From Amycolatopsis sp. FBCC-B4732 (GTDB lineage: Bacteria; Actinomycetota; Actinomycetes; Mycobacteriales; Pseudonocardiaceae), in NCBI RefSeq assembly GCF_023008405.1, contig NZ_CP095376.1, positions 6,304,501 through 6,368,500 of the forward strand: DNA of 64,000 nucleotides, in the 5' to 3' direction. A model generated the notes under the pieces. That model was given only the letters and a program-made list of their open reading frames with translations, had not been told where the DNA came from and did no database searches. Shown piece after piece: positions 35,465 through 45,072 of the stretch (within the stretch, counting starts at the first letter, position 1; every line of letters starts with the position of its first letter). The position numbers and the translations under genes are program-made.

Positions 35465-36076
35465 TTGGCAACCGAGATTTCCGGCACGCGCCGACCGGGC
35501 GGCCGCACCGAGCGGACCCGCCTCGCCGCGCTGAACGCCACCCTGGAACTGCTCGGGGAACGCGGGTACGCCGAGCTGACCGTCGAGGCGGTCGCCGAGC
35601 GCTCCGGCGTGCACAAGACGACGCTGTACCGCCGGTGGGAGTCCGCCGAAGGCCTGGTCGCGGCGGCCCTGCTGATGGGCACCGAGCAGCCGTGGACCGC
35701 GCCGGACACCGGTTCGCTCGAGGGCGACCTGCGCGAGGTCAACCTGGAGCTCGTCCACTACTTCACCTCGCCGGGCGAGCGCGAGCTCCCGACCGCGTCG
35801 ATCTCGGCCGCGTTCCTCTCCCCGCGCGCCGCGGACGCCCTGCGCGAGTTCTACGTCGACCGCCACGCCCGCTCCGCCCCCATCGTCGAGCGCGCCGTCG
35901 AGCGCGGAGAAGTCCCGGCCGGCACCGACCCGGTCGAGGTCGTGCGCGTGGCCTGCGGGCCGGTCTTCTACCGCCTGTTCGTCTCCCGGGAAGGCGTGAC
36001 ACCGCGGGACGCCGGAGTGGCGGCCGCCGCGGCCGCAGCCGCCGCGAAAGCCGGGGTGTTCACGAAGACAGACTGA
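35465..36076 (+). CDS. TetR-family regulator, divergent from the esterase-like gene
   Basis: 203 residues. The N-terminal helix-turn-helix (TVEAVAERSGVHKTTLYRRW, about residues 36-58) is typical of TetR proteins with a C-terminal TetR_C_11-like helical domain. The TTG start follows AGGAG by six bases; no better start is available. The 31-base gap to the esterase-like gene means a bound repressor would cover both promoters. The Ala-rich C-terminus (AAAAAAAAAK-like) is simple sequence. Confidence 0.85.
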   Translation: MATEISGTRRPGGRTERTRLAALNATLELLGERGYAELTVEAVAERSGVHKTTLYRRWESAEGLVAAALLMGTEQPWTAPDTGSLEGDLREVNLELVHYFTSPGERELPTASISAAFLSPRAADALREFYVDRHARSAPIVERAVERGEVPAGTDPVEVVRVACGPVFYRLFVSREGVTPRDAGVAAAAAAAAAKAGVFTKTD

Positions 36077-36080
36077 CCCG

Positions 36081-38234
36081 TCAGCTCTTCTCCAGGTACT
36101 CCGCCCGGTCGACGTCGACGACGTCGTCGACCATCTGGGCCAGGCCGCGGTACTTCTTCAGCTCCGGGTCCTGCTCCACGATCTCCTGCGCGCTCTGCCG
36201 GGACGCCGCGATGACGTCCTCGTCGCGCAGCAGCGACAGCAGCTTGAGCGTGGACCGCTTCCCCGACTGCGCCGCGCCGAGGATGTCGCCTTCGCGCCGC
36301 AGTTCCAGGTCCAGCCGGGACAGCTCGAAGCCGTCGGTGGTGGACTCGACCGCCGCCAGCCGTTCGCGGGTCGCCGTGCCGTCGAGGGCCTCGGTGACCA
36401 GCAGGCACAGCCCCGGCACGCTGCCCCGGCCGACGCGGCCGCGCAGCTGGTGCAGCTGGCTGACGCCGAAGCGGTCGGCGTCCATGATCACCATCGCCGT
36501 GGCGTTCGGCACGTTCACGCCGACCTCGATGACGGTGGTCGCCACGAGAACGTCCAGCTTCGCCGCCGAGAACGCGCGCATCACCGCGTCCTTGTCGTCC
36601 GGGGGCATCCGGCCGTGCAGCACGCCGATCTTCAGGCCCTGCAGCGGACCGTGCTCCAGCTCGGGAGCGACTTCGAGGACCGCGAGCGGCGGCCGCTTGT
36701 CGCTCTTGTCCGACGGCGGCTCGTCGCCGATCCGCGGGCAGACGACGTAGGCCTGGTGCCCCTTGCCGACCTCTTCGCGCACGCGCTGCCAGATCCGCTC
36801 GAACCAGGCGGGCTTCTCGGCGACCGGCACGACCGTGGTGGCGATCGGCGAGCGCCCGACCGGCATCTCGCGCAGCGCGGAGACCTCCAGGTCGCCGTAC
36901 ACGGTCATCGCGACCGTGCGCGGGATCGGCGTCGCCGTCATGACGAGCACGTGCGGGCTGGTGTCGCCGGCGCCGCGGGTGCGCAGCGCGTCACGCTGCT
37001 CGACGCCGAAGCGGTGCTGCTCGTCGACGACGGCGAGGCCGAGGTCGGCGAACTCGACGTGGTCCTGGATCAGCGCGTGCGTACCGACGACGATCCCGGC
37101 TTCGCCGCTGACGATCTCCAGCAGCGACTTCTTGCGTTCCTTCGCCCCCATCGACCCGGTGAGCAGCGTCACGCGCGTGGCGTTCTCCGCCGCGCCCAGC
37201 TCGCCGGCCTGCCCGAGGTCGCCGAGCATCTCCCGCAGCGACCGCGCGTGCTGCGCGGCCAGGACCTCGGTCGGCGCCAGCATCGCGGTCTGCCGCCCGT
37301 TGTCGACGACCTGCAGCATCGCCCGCAGCGCCACGACCGTCTTGCCGGAGCCGACCTCGCCCTGCAGCAGCCGGTTCATCGGGTGCTCGGTCGCGAGGTC
37401 CGCGGCGATCTCGTCGCCGATCCCCCGCTGGCCCGCGGTCAGGTCGAAGGGCAGCCGCTTGTCGAAGGCGTCCATCAGGCCGCCGCTGACGTGCGGGTTC
37501 GCCTTCGCCGGGCGCGAGATCGCCGAGTGGCGCCGCTGCGCGAAGATCAGCTGGACGGCCATGGCCTCGTCCCACTTCAGCCGCTTCTTCGACGCCTCCA
37601 GGTGCGCCCAGTTCTCCGGGCGGTGGATGCCGCGCAGCGCGTTCTCGAGGTCGGCGAGGCGGTGCAGCCGCCGAAGGTCCGCGGGCATCGGGTCGTCGTC
37701 GACCTCGAGGACGTCGAGCACCTGCCGCACGCACTTGGCGATCGACCACGTCGGCATCCCTTGCGCCGCCGGGTATACCGGGATGATCGCGGCGAGGAAG
37801 TTGTCCATCGCCTCGGCTTCGCGCTCGGCGTCGAACAGCTCGTACTCGGGGTTGGTCAGCTGCAGGGTGTCGCGGAAGGCGGACACCTTGCCGGCGAACA
37901 GGCCGGTCTTGCCGGGGACGAGGTCCTTCTCCCGCCAGGCCTGGTTGAAGAAGGCGCAGGTGAGCCGGCGCTTCCCGTCGGTGATCACCATGTCGAGGAT
38001 GGTGCCGTTGCGCGCCTTCATCCGGCGCTTGCTCACCTTTTCGACGCGCGCCAGCACGGTGGCGTGCTCGCCGAGCTCCAGCCCGGCGATGTCGGTGAGC
38101 TCGCCGCGCTCGGCGTAGCGACGGGGGTAGTGGCGCAGCAGGTCGCTGACCGTCTCGATGTCCAACGACGTGGCGAGCGCCTTCGCCGTCTTGGCGCCCA
38201 GCAGCAACGGCAGCTTGTCGCGCAGTCCGGCCAT
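36081..38234 (-). CDS. recG: ATP-dependent DNA helicase RecG
   Basis: 717 residues: N-terminal OB-fold wedge domain (ERGELTDIAGLELGEHATV), Walker A GEVGSGKTVVAL, DEQH box VVDEQHRFGVEQR, motif III TATPIPRT and C-terminal motifs HGRMPPDDKD and QLRGRVGRG. RecG remodels stalled forks and Holliday junctions. It is four bases downstream of the DAK2 gene on the same strand, as in other actinobacteria. Confidence 0.96.
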   Translation of the reverse strand: MAGLRDKLPLLLGAKTAKALATSLDIETVSDLLRHYPRRYAERGELTDIAGLELGEHATVLARVEKVSKRRMKARNGTILDMVITDGKRRLTCAFFNQAWREKDLVPGKTGLFAGKVSAFRDTLQLTNPEYELFDAEREAEAMDNFLAAIIPVYPAAQGMPTWSIAKCVRQVLDVLEVDDDPMPADLRRLHRLADLENALRGIHRPENWAHLEASKKRLKWDEAMAVQLIFAQRRHSAISRPAKANPHVSGGLMDAFDKRLPFDLTAGQRGIGDEIAADLATEHPMNRLLQGEVGSGKTVVALRAMLQVVDNGRQTAMLAPTEVLAAQHARSLREMLGDLGQAGELGAAENATRVTLLTGSMGAKERKKSLLEIVSGEAGIVVGTHALIQDHVEFADLGLAVVDEQHRFGVEQRDALRTRGAGDTSPHVLVMTATPIPRTVAMTVYGDLEVSALREMPVGRSPIATTVVPVAEKPAWFERIWQRVREEVGKGHQAYVVCPRIGDEPPSDKSDKRPPLAVLEVAPELEHGPLQGLKIGVLHGRMPPDDKDAVMRAFSAAKLDVLVATTVIEVGVNVPNATAMVIMDADRFGVSQLHQLRGRVGRGSVPGLCLLVTEALDGTATRERLAAVESTTDGFELSRLDLELRREGDILGAAQSGKRSTLKLLSLLRDEDVIAASRQSAQEIVEQDPELKKYRGLAQMVDDVVDVDRAEYLEKS

Positions 38235-38238
38235 CTCG

Positions 38239-39816
38239 CTATTCGACTCCCATCAGCAGCACCGTGCCCACCTGGCCGCTGGCGTAGCTGGTCAGCTCCA
38301 CCTCGGGGTGCTCCACCCGCAGCTGCTCCGCGAGCTCCCCGGCCACCCCGGGCGGCGCGGCGGCCCCGCTCAGCACCGTCACCAGCTCGCCGCCGAGCGC
38401 CAGCATGCGGTTCAGCACGTTCATCGCGGCGGCGACCAGGTTCGTCTCCGACGCGGGCGCCGGCTCGATCAGGACCACCTCGTCGTCGACCAGGCCCACG
38501 ACGTCACCGGACTGGGCCCGGCCCACCCAGGTTAGCGACTCCTCCTGGGCGATCCGCAGTTCGCCACGCCTGGTCGCGGCGGCGGCTTCGGCCATCGCGA
38601 CGACGTCGTCGTTGGTGCGGCGGCCGGCGTCGTGCACGGCCAGGGCGGCCAGCACCTGCACCGGCGACACGCACGGGATGACCACGACGTCCCGGTCGGC
38701 GGCCATCGCGTGCCCGGCCGCGGTGTCGACCGCCGCGGTCAGCGCGACGCTGCCCGGCAGCACCGTCACGTGCCGCCCGGCGGCCTCGTTGAGCAGGCTG
38801 ATCACGTCCTCGACGCTCGGCGTCCGCCCCTCCGGCACGGCGAGCACCGGGATGCTTTCGGCGCGCAGCAGCTCGGCCAGCTCCCCGCCGTGGACGACGG
38901 CGACGACCGTGCGGTCGATCCCGCCGCCGGGTTCGATCGGCGTCGGCGTGAGCAGCGGCTCGACCCGGATCCGGCGCGGGCGGCCGAGGGCCAGGCCGGC
39001 CTCGATGGCGCCCCCGATGTCGGCGCAGTGGACGTGCACGGCGTGGCTGCCCGAGCCGTCGCCGGCCACCGTGACGCTGTCGCCGAGGCCGCTGAGCTCC
39101 TTGCGCAGGGTCGGCAGGCTCGCCTCGTCGACGCTGTCGAGCAGGTACATGACCTCCCACGCGTAGACCTCGCTGTGCGGGGCGGCGTGGACTTCGAGGG
39201 CGTGCTCCTGCTCGACGGGCGCGCCGGTGAGCACCCCGACCAGGGCGTCGAGCACCGCCACGAGCCCGCGGGCACCGGCGTCGACGACCCCGGCCCTGGC
39301 CAGCGCGGGCAGCTGCTCGGGTGTCTTCTCCAGGGCGTACGCGGCCTCTTTCGCGGCTTTCGCGGCGATTTCCGCCAGGGGGCTCGTGTCGCCGCGCACG
39401 GCGAGCGCGACGGCGTGCAGCACGGTGAGGATGGTCCCGGCGACCGGGCGGCTGACGGCGCCGGTGGCGACCTCGTCGGCGTGGCCCAGCGCCTCCGCCA
39501 GCCACGCGCCGTCCAGCTCCCCCTCGGCGCGGTCCGCGAGGCCGCGCACGACCTGGGACAGGATCACGCCGGAGTTGCCCTTGGCGGCGGCCACCGCGCC
39601 CCGCGCGAGGGTCTTCAGCGCTTCGGCGGCGTCCGCCGGCTGCGTGGCGGCCAGTTCTCCGGCCGCGCCGGTCATCGTGAAGAGCATGTTGGAGCCGGTG
39701 TCGGAGTCGGCGACGGGGTAGACGTTGATCCCGTCGATGGCCGGGCGCAGGGTCGCCAGGCTGTGCACACAACCCGCAGCCCAGGCCGACACCGCCGCCG
39801 CGTCCAGCACCCGCAC
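38239..39816 (-). CDS. DAK2-domain / FakA-like fatty acid kinase
   Basis: 525 residues: an N-terminal DAK2 phosphotransferase domain ([34 protein letters not shown]) and a C-terminal DegV-like part, the arrangement of YloV/FakA. FakA with FakB phosphorylates exogenous fatty acids; a partner FakB is not in the window. The GTG at 39816 lies seven bases after AGGAGG, which fixes the start. The gene is divergent from rpmB and leads into recG. Confidence 0.88.
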   Translation of the reverse strand: MRVLDAAAVSAWAAGCVHSLATLRPAIDGINVYPVADSDTGSNMLFTMTGAAGELAATQPADAAEALKTLARGAVAAAKGNSGVILSQVVRGLADRAEGELDGAWLAEALGHADEVATGAVSRPVAGTILTVLHAVALAVRGDTSPLAEIAAKAAKEAAYALEKTPEQLPALARAGVVDAGARGLVAVLDALVGVLTGAPVEQEHALEVHAAPHSEVYAWEVMYLLDSVDEASLPTLRKELSGLGDSVTVAGDGSGSHAVHVHCADIGGAIEAGLALGRPRRIRVEPLLTPTPIEPGGGIDRTVVAVVHGGELAELLRAESIPVLAVPEGRTPSVEDVISLLNEAAGRHVTVLPGSVALTAAVDTAAGHAMAADRDVVVIPCVSPVQVLAALAVHDAGRRTNDDVVAMAEAAAATRRGELRIAQEESLTWVGRAQSGDVVGLVDDEVVLIEPAPASETNLVAAAMNVLNRMLALGGELVTVLSGAAAPPGVAGELAEQLRVEHPEVELTSYASGQVGTVLLMGVE

Positions 39817-39884
39817 CCCGTAACCTCCTGACCGGTCTCCGGGCAGCGTATCGACCCGGTGCCGGGGGCCGCGAAAGCAGTAGT

Positions 39885-39944
39885 TACTATGGTCGAGTTG
39901 CCCAGTGCATCTGGGCTCATCTCTATGACCCAGATCCAAAGGAG
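39885..39944 (+). promoter_or_regulatory. rpmB promoter and leader with competing hairpins
   Basis: TACTAT at 39885-39890 is a good -10. The leader holds CCCAG (39901-39905), ATCTGGG (39909-39915) and CCCAGAT (39929-39935). The central segment can pair with the first (5 bp) or the last (7 bp, 13-base loop). The second hairpin ends two bases before the AAAGGAG ribosome binding site, so it could affect translation of L28. Confidence 0.5.
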
Positions 39945-39950
39945 TTCGAC

Positions 39951-40142
39951 GTGGCTGCCGTGTGCGACGTCTGTGGCAAGGGACCCGGCTTCGGCAAGTC
40001 GGTCTCGCACTCCCACCGCCGTACCAACCGCCGGTGGAACCCGAACATCCAGACCGTCCACGCCAAGGTGGGTGTGTCCCAGCGCAAGCGCTTGAACGTG
40101 TGCACCTCGTGCATCAAGGCGGGCAAGGTCGTTCGCGGCTGA
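39951..40142 (+). CDS. rpmB: 50S ribosomal protein L28, zinc-binding form
   Basis: 63 residues matching L28. It has CDVC (Cys5, Cys8) and CTSC (Cys51, Cys54), the two pairs that bind zinc in the C+ type. Some actinobacteria also carry a zinc-free paralogue elsewhere under Zur control, so this should be the zinc-replete copy. The GTG start has AAAGGAG six bases upstream. A T-tract hairpin follows. Confidence 0.96.
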   Translation: MAAVCDVCGKGPGFGKSVSHSHRRTNRRWNPNIQTVHAKVGVSQRKRLNVCTSCIKAGKVVRG

Positions 40143-40160
40143 GGCGAGAAGAGTTTGGGT

Positions 40161-40196
40161 GGCGGGTGCTCCTCGGAGCACCCGCCATTTTTTATT
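40161..40196 (+). terminator. Rho-independent terminator of rpmB
   Basis: GGCGGGTGCTCC and its exact complement GGAGCACCCGCC around a 2-base loop, followed by ATTTTTTATTT. It is one of the few classical T-tract terminators in the window. The T-tract overlaps the stop of the convergent hydrolase gene. Confidence 0.92.
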
Positions 40197-40962
40197 TCAG
40201 GAAGTCCGTCAGCAGCGGCTTGAGCGTCTCCGGGTACTGGAGCACGCCGTGGTCCTGCCCCGCCAGGGTTTCGTGCCGCGCCCCCGGCACCGCCTCGGCG
40301 GCCACGCGCGCGCCCGCCTGGAGCCCCTCGGGGCTCGCGCCGCCGCCGATCACCAGCGCCGGGACCGCGATCTTCGCCAGGTGGTCCAGCCGCGGGCGGG
40401 CGCCCGGGCCGCAGATCGTCAGGTCGTACGGGAGCGTGTGCGCCAGGCCGGTGAACCAGCCCCACACCGGGGCCTGCTTCATCCCTTCGACCATCTCTTC
40501 CGGCGTGCCCGCCACCATCAGGAACGTCTTCACGGCGCCGTCGCGGTCACCCGCCGCGAGCTGGGCCCGCACCTGCCCGAGGACGTCGCCCCGGTCCTGG
40601 TCCGGGGTCGCGTACGGCGGTTCGTAGGCCACCAGCCGGTCGATGCCGATGCCCGCCGCGGCCGCCTCCAGGGCGAGGACCGCGCCCGACGAGTGGCCGA
40701 ACACCGACGCCGTCCCGCCGGCGTGGGCGATCAGCGCCGCGATGTCCTCGATCTCCCGCTCGACCGCGTAGTCCGGCGAGTCGCCGGAGTCGCCGCGCCC
40801 GCGCCGGTCGTAGGCGATCGTCGTGAAGTCCGCGGCCAGGACTTCCGCCAGGCCCGCGACGGTCGTGCGGTCGTTGAACGCGCCGCCCACGAGGATCACC
40901 GGCGCGCCGGAACCGCGCTGCTCGAAGAAGATCGGCGTGCCGTCGGCCGAAGTGACGTTCAT
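40192..40962 (-). CDS. Alpha/beta hydrolase
   Basis: 256 residues of the alpha/beta hydrolase fold: YDRRGRGDSGDSP strand-turn, nucleophile elbow GHSSG (Ser91) and a late His in GQDHGVLQYP. A lid-like helical insert (EEMVEGMKQAPVWGW) precedes the last strands. The substrate is unknown. ATG 40962 has GGAGGG five bases upstream. The 3' end is convergent with rpmB. Confidence 0.85.
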   Translation of the reverse strand: MNVTSADGTPIFFEQRGSGAPVILVGGAFNDRTTVAGLAEVLAADFTTIAYDRRGRGDSGDSPDYAVEREIEDIAALIAHAGGTASVFGHSSGAVLALEAAAAGIGIDRLVAYEPPYATPDQDRGDVLGQVRAQLAAGDRDGAVKTFLMVAGTPEEMVEGMKQAPVWGWFTGLAHTLPYDLTICGPGARPRLDHLAKIAVPALVIGGGASPEGLQAGARVAAEAVPGARHETLAGQDHGVLQYPETLKPLLTDFLK

Positions 40963-41023
40963 GGTGCCCTCCAAGGTCCGTTTCCCCTTGGTCGGAGCCG
41001 ACACTCCGATCCGGACACCGAAC

Positions 41024-41701
41024 CTACGGGAGTTTCCAGTCGACCGGGGCCGCGCCCTGCTTCTCCAGCATTTCGTTCGCGCGGCTGAACGGCCGCGACC
41101 CGAAGAAGCCGTTGTGCGCCGAGAGCGGGCTGGGGTGCGCCGACTCGATGCACGGGACCTCGCCCAGCAGCGGGCGCAGGTTGCGGGCGTTGCGGCCCCA
41201 GAGGATCGCGACCATCGGCTCCGACCGGGCCGCGAGGGCCTTGATCGCCTGCTCGGTGACCTCTTCCCAGCCCTTGCCCTGGTGCGAGTTCGACTTGCCG
41301 GGCTGCACGGTCAGCGCCCTGTTGAGCAGCAGCACGCCCTGGTCGGCCCACGGCGTCAGGTCGCCGTTGGCCGGCAGCGGGTGGCCGAGGTCGTCGGCGT
41401 ACTCCTTGTAGATGTTGACCAGGCTCTTCGGGATCGGCCGGACGTCCGGCGCCACCGAGAAGCTCAGGCCGACGGCGTGCCCGGGCGTCGGGTACGGGTC
41501 CTGGCCCACGATGAGCACGCGCACGTCGTGGAACGGCTGCTTGAACGCCCGCAGCACGTGTTCACCTGCCGGCAGGTACGTCCGGCCCGCGGCGATCTCC
41601 GCGCGGAGGAACTCCCCCATCGCGGCGACCTGCGGCGCCACCGGTTCCAGGGCCTCGGCCCAGCCTGCCTCGACGATGTCCTGCAGCGGTCGTGCGGTCA
41701 C
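41024..41701 (-). CDS. ung: Uracil-DNA glycosylase
   Basis: 225 residues. Family 1 UNG motifs are intact: water-activating loop [18 protein letters not shown] (Asp68) and [13 protein letters not shown], the intercalation loop. It removes uracil from DNA. The GTG at 41701 matches the start of homologues (TARPLQDIV); a TTG three codons earlier is possible. It lies 61 bases from the hydrolase and 30 from the gamma-carbonic-anhydrase-like gene. Confidence 0.96.
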   Translation of the reverse strand: MTARPLQDIVEAGWAEALEPVAPQVAAMGEFLRAEIAAGRTYLPAGEHVLRAFKQPFHDVRVLIVGQDPYPTPGHAVGLSFSVAPDVRPIPKSLVNIYKEYADDLGHPLPANGDLTPWADQGVLLLNRALTVQPGKSNSHQGKGWEEVTEQAIKALAARSEPMVAILWGRNARNLRPLLGEVPCIESAHPSPLSAHNGFFGSRPFSRANEMLEKQGAAPVDWKLP

Positions 41702-41731
41702 GGCGCGCAAGCCTACCGGGCGTGGGCGAGG

Positions 41732-42262
41732 TCACCCGAGCGGGTCGAGCCGCCGCAGCTCGGTCCGGAACCGCTGCCCGCGCCCGACGTAGGAATCCAC
41801 CACCATGGCGATGCTCTCCGGGCCGAACGACTTGTTCTCCCGCACCTTCGCGGGCACGCCGAGCGCGATCTCCCCGGTCTTGACGTACGAGCCGTACGAG
41901 AGCACCGCGCCCGCGCCGACCATGCCGCCGTCCTCGATCACCGAGCCGTTGAGCACCACCGAACCGGACGCGATCAGGCAGCCGGTGCCGATCGTCGCGC
42001 CCTCGACGTGCACCGCGTGCCCGATCGCCGACGACGGCCCGAGGATCGTCGGGTGCCGCTCGGTGCAGTGCAGGACGCAGCCGTCCTGGACGTTCGAGCG
42101 CTCGCCGATCTCGATGTAGCCGTGGTCTCCGCGCAGCACGGTCTGCGGCCAGACGGACGCGAACGCGCCGATCCGGACGTCGCCGATCACCGTGGCGTCC
42201 GGGTGGACGTAGGCGTCGGGGTGGATCGTCGGCTCGAGCGAACCGAGTGCGTAGATCGGCAT
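41732..42262 (-). CDS. Gamma-carbonic anhydrase-like hexapeptide-repeat protein
   Basis: 176 residues of left-handed beta-helix repeats (IHPDAYVHPDATVIGDVRIG). The residues of the metal site are visible: RGDHGYIEIGERSNVQDGC, LHCTERHP and IGHAVHVEG supply His ligands as in YrdA/CaiE-type gamma-CAs. Carbonic anhydrase activity is not certain for this subgroup. Its ATG shares bases with the ATG of the divergent alpha-galactosidase frame. Confidence 0.85.
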   Translation of the reverse strand: MPIYALGSLEPTIHPDAYVHPDATVIGDVRIGAFASVWPQTVLRGDHGYIEIGERSNVQDGCVLHCTERHPTILGPSSAIGHAVHVEGATIGTGCLIASGSVVLNGSVIEDGGMVGAGAVLSYGSYVKTGEIALGVPAKVRENKSFGPESIAMVVDSYVGRGQRFRTELRRLDPLG

Positions 42263-43508
42263 GCCGCCTCCGGTGACTGCGGTTTCACGTGCCGTGCGAT
42301 TGGATCACGGCATCGCCTCGAACCGGAACGCCAGTACCGGGAGCACGGCCCTCGTGCTCCTCCTCATCGTGCTGACCTGGCTGCTCAGCCTGACCGCCCC
42401 GCCGCCATCGCGGGCGAACGACCTGGCCGCCACGCCGCCGATGGGCTGGAACAGCTGGAACCAGGTCCGCTGCTACGACCTCACCGAGGACGTCGTCAAG
42501 CGGGCGGCCGACGCCCTCGCCGACACCGGTCTGCGTGACGCGGGTTACCAGTACGTCGTCGTAGACGACTGCTGGCAGGCCCCCGCCCGGGCCGCGGACG
42601 GCTCGCTGCAGGCGGATCCGAAGCGGTTCCCGCACGGCATCGCCGAGCTCGCCGACTACGTGCACTCGCGCGGCCTGTTCTTCGGCATCTACGCGGTGCC
42701 CGGCAGCCGGACGTGCGCGATGGCCAACGACGCCTACCCCGCGTCCGGCATCGGCTCGCTCGGCCACGAACGCCAGGACGCCGAGACGTTCGACCGCTGG
42801 GGCGTCGACTACCTCAAGTACGACTGGTGCAACGCCGACACCGTCGACGGCCTCGACCGGAAGGCCGCGTTCGCGAAGATGCGCGACGAGCTCGCCGCGC
42901 TGCCCCGCCCGATCGTCTACGCGATCTCCGAATACGGCGTCTCGAGCCCGTGGACCTGGGCGCGGCCGGTGGCGAACCTCTGGCGCACGACCGACGACCT
43001 CGTCCCGACCTGGGACTCGGTGCTCGCGACGATCGACCAGCAGGCCGGCGTCGCCGTCCACAGCGGCGCTCCCGGCGGCTGGAACGACCCGGACATGCTG
43101 CAGGTCGGCAACGGCACGCTGACCGCCGACGAGTCCCGCGCGCACTTCAGCGTCTGGGCCGTGCTGAACGCGCCGCTGTTCGCCGGCACCGACCCGGCGA
43201 AGCTGGGTGACGCGGATCTCACGACGCTCGCCAACCCCGAGGCGATCGCCGTCGACCAGGACTTCGCGGGCGGACAGGGACGGCGGCTCGACGCGGGCCC
43301 CGGCTACCAGGTGTGGGGAAAACCGTTGACCGGCGGCGGTTTCGCGGTGGTGCTGCTCAACACCGGCAGCACCACCGCGACCGTCTCCGCGTCGATCCCC
43401 GGCTCGTGGACCGTCCGGGACGTGTGGGCGCACCAAGAGGTCGGCACCGGCGTCTCGGCGTCCCTGCGGCCGCACGCGGCGGCCCTGCTGAAGCTCACTC
43501 CGAGGTGA
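42261..43508 (+). CDS. Secreted GH27 alpha-galactosidase
   Basis: Up to 415 residues. A hydrophobic signal or anchor (TALVLLLIVLTWLLSLTA) is followed by the GH27 barrel (TPPMGWNSWNQVRC, VDDCW). The nucleophile is Asp188 in YLKYDWCN and the acid/base Asp is in RTTDD (245-246). A short C-terminal beta domain completes the enzyme; no carbohydrate-binding module is present. It should release terminal alpha-galactose from plant oligosaccharides. The start is unsure: the ATG at 42261 overlaps the divergent ATG, and GTGs at 42273 and 42294 are alternatives; none has a good ribosome binding site. Confidence 0.9.
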   Translation: MPPPVTAVSRAVRLDHGIASNRNASTGSTALVLLLIVLTWLLSLTAPPPSRANDLAATPPMGWNSWNQVRCYDLTEDVVKRAADALADTGLRDAGYQYVVVDDCWQAPARAADGSLQADPKRFPHGIAELADYVHSRGLFFGIYAVPGSRTCAMANDAYPASGIGSLGHERQDAETFDRWGVDYLKYDWCNADTVDGLDRKAAFAKMRDELAALPRPIVYAISEYGVSSPWTWARPVANLWRTTDDLVPTWDSVLATIDQQAGVAVHSGAPGGWNDPDMLQVGNGTLTADESRAHFSVWAVLNAPLFAGTDPAKLGDADLTTLANPEAIAVDQDFAGGQGRRLDAGPGYQVWGKPLTGGGFAVVLLNTGSTTATVSASIPGSWTVRDVWAHQEVGTGVSASLRPHAAALLKLTPR

Positions 43509-43974
43509 GGTCCTTGCCGAAGCAGCGGCTTTCCGGCTCGTTCTTGTAGACGCCGAAGTTCGGGATCTCGGCGTAGCCGGACGACGTGTAGAGCGCGATG
43601 GCCTCGGGCTGCTTGGTGCCGGTCTCCAGGACCGCGCGCTTGCGGCCGCACAGCGCCGCCGTGCGTTCCAGCTCGGACAGGATCATCCGCGCGAACCCGC
43701 GGCCGCGGGCGGAATCGGCGACGTACATCCGCTTGAACTCGGCGTCGCCGTCCCGGAAGTCCGGCGCGGGGCCGTCGTGGGCGCGCCACGCACCGCACGC
43801 GACGGCTTCCCCGCCCTGGTAGCCGATGAGGAACAGGCCCTCCGGCGGGTCGAAGTCCGCCGGGCTCATCGGGGTGGCGTCCTCACTGCCGTAGCGCTCG
43901 ACGTACACCTGCTGCACCGCGGCCATGAGCTTGGCCGCGTCGGGGTGGTCGTAGGGGACCGGAACGATTCTCAC
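43495..43974 (-). CDS. GNAT-family N-acetyltransferase
   Basis: 159 residues with the GNAT acetyl-CoA signature FKRMYVADSARGRGFARMIL (motif A RGRGFA) and a C-terminal LYTSSGYAEIPNFG. The acceptor substrate is unknown. GTG start, weak GGGAAG upstream. It is 16 bases downstream of thiL on the same strand, and its 3' end overlaps the alpha-galactosidase gene by 14 bases in the convergent direction. Confidence 0.87.
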   Translation of the reverse strand: MRIVPVPYDHPDAAKLMAAVQQVYVERYGSEDATPMSPADFDPPEGLFLIGYQGGEAVACGAWRAHDGPAPDFRDGDAEFKRMYVADSARGRGFARMILSELERTAALCGRKRAVLETGTKQPEAIALYTSSGYAEIPNFGVYKNEPESRCFGKDLTSE

Positions 43975-43990
43975 GCTTCCCGAGCCTAGA

Positions 43991-44947
43991 TCAGCGCCAG
44001 TGCGTCCAGCCCGCTTCTCGCGAAAACGGTTTCCCGTCCACGGTGATCCCGGAGTCGGCCATCGTGACGACGCCGATCGTGCGCCAGCCCTCGGGCAGCT
44101 CGGCGAAGGGCGGGAACGTGGCCACGAGGGCGTGGTCCTCCCCGCCGGTCAGCACCCAGTCCAGGGGGTCCGCGCCCAGCGCGGCGCCGACTTCGGTGAG
44201 CCGCGCGGGGACGTCGAGGTCGGCGGTGCGGACGTCGATGCCGACGCCGGAGGCCTCACCGATGTGGGCCAGGTCGGCGAGGAGGCCGTCGGAGACGTCG
44301 ATCATCGCGGTGGCCCCGGCGAGCGCGGCGCGCGGACCGGCCTCGTACGGCGGTTCCGGGCAGCGCTGGGCGTTGACGACGCCGACCGGGGAGCGGAACC
44401 CGCGCCCGAGCACGGCCAGCCCGGCGGCGGCCCAGCCGAGCCGCCCGCAGACCGCGAGGAGGTCGCCGGGCCGGGCGCCCGAGCGCGTCACCGGTTCGCG
44501 GTCGCCCAGGTCGCCGAGCGCGGTGACGCTGATCACGAGCTGGTCGGCGCGCACCATGTCGCCGCCGGAAACGCCGACGCCGGCGCGCTCGGCCTCGGCC
44601 CACATGCCGTCGGCGAGGCCGGTGACGACCTCGCGGGGGGTGTCGGGCGGGCAGGCGATCCCGACCAGGACGGTGGTCGGCGTGGCGCCCATGGCGGCGA
44701 TGTCGGCCAGGTTGACCGCGACGGCCTTGCGCCCGACGTGCTCGGGCGGCGACCAGTCGAGCCGGAAGTGCACGCCCTGCACGAGCACGTCGGTGCTGGC
44801 GACCACGCGGCCGTCGGGCGCGGCGACGACGGCGGCGTCGTCACCCGGGCCGAGCAGCGTGCCCGGCGGCTGGCGCCGTCCTTCGGTGACGGCGCGGATG
44901 AGCGCGAACTCCCCGGTCTCGGCGACCGTTCCGTCGTTCGGTGACAC
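43991..44947 (-). CDS. thiL: Thiamine-monophosphate kinase
   Basis: 318 residues of the PurM-like fold: FALIRAVTEG, LLGPGDDAAVV, STDVLVQGVHFRLDW, NLADIAAMGATPT, GLADGM, VSGGDMVRAD, and MIDVSDGLLADL. It makes thiamine diphosphate from thiamine phosphate with ATP. The GTG at 44947 has an AGAGGTG upstream. It is divergent from the Lrp-domain gene with 125 bases between, which holds both promoters. Confidence 0.95.
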   Translation of the reverse strand: MSPNDGTVAETGEFALIRAVTEGRRQPPGTLLGPGDDAAVVAAPDGRVVASTDVLVQGVHFRLDWSPPEHVGRKAVAVNLADIAAMGATPTTVLVGIACPPDTPREVVTGLADGMWAEAERAGVGVSGGDMVRADQLVISVTALGDLGDREPVTRSGARPGDLLAVCGRLGWAAAGLAVLGRGFRSPVGVVNAQRCPEPPYEAGPRAALAGATAMIDVSDGLLADLAHIGEASGVGIDVRTADLDVPARLTEVGAALGADPLDWVLTGGEDHALVATFPPFAELPEGWRTIGVVTMADSGITVDGKPFSREAGWTHWR

Positions 44948-45072
44948 CGGTCACCTCTGCTTTCTCTACCGGGACAAAGAGTCGATCACCGATAGTCGGA
45001 TGCCCTATGTTTTTCGATGAGCTGGCGATACGTTCCTACCTGAGCTGACCGATCCCGACGAAAGGGCGCGCC

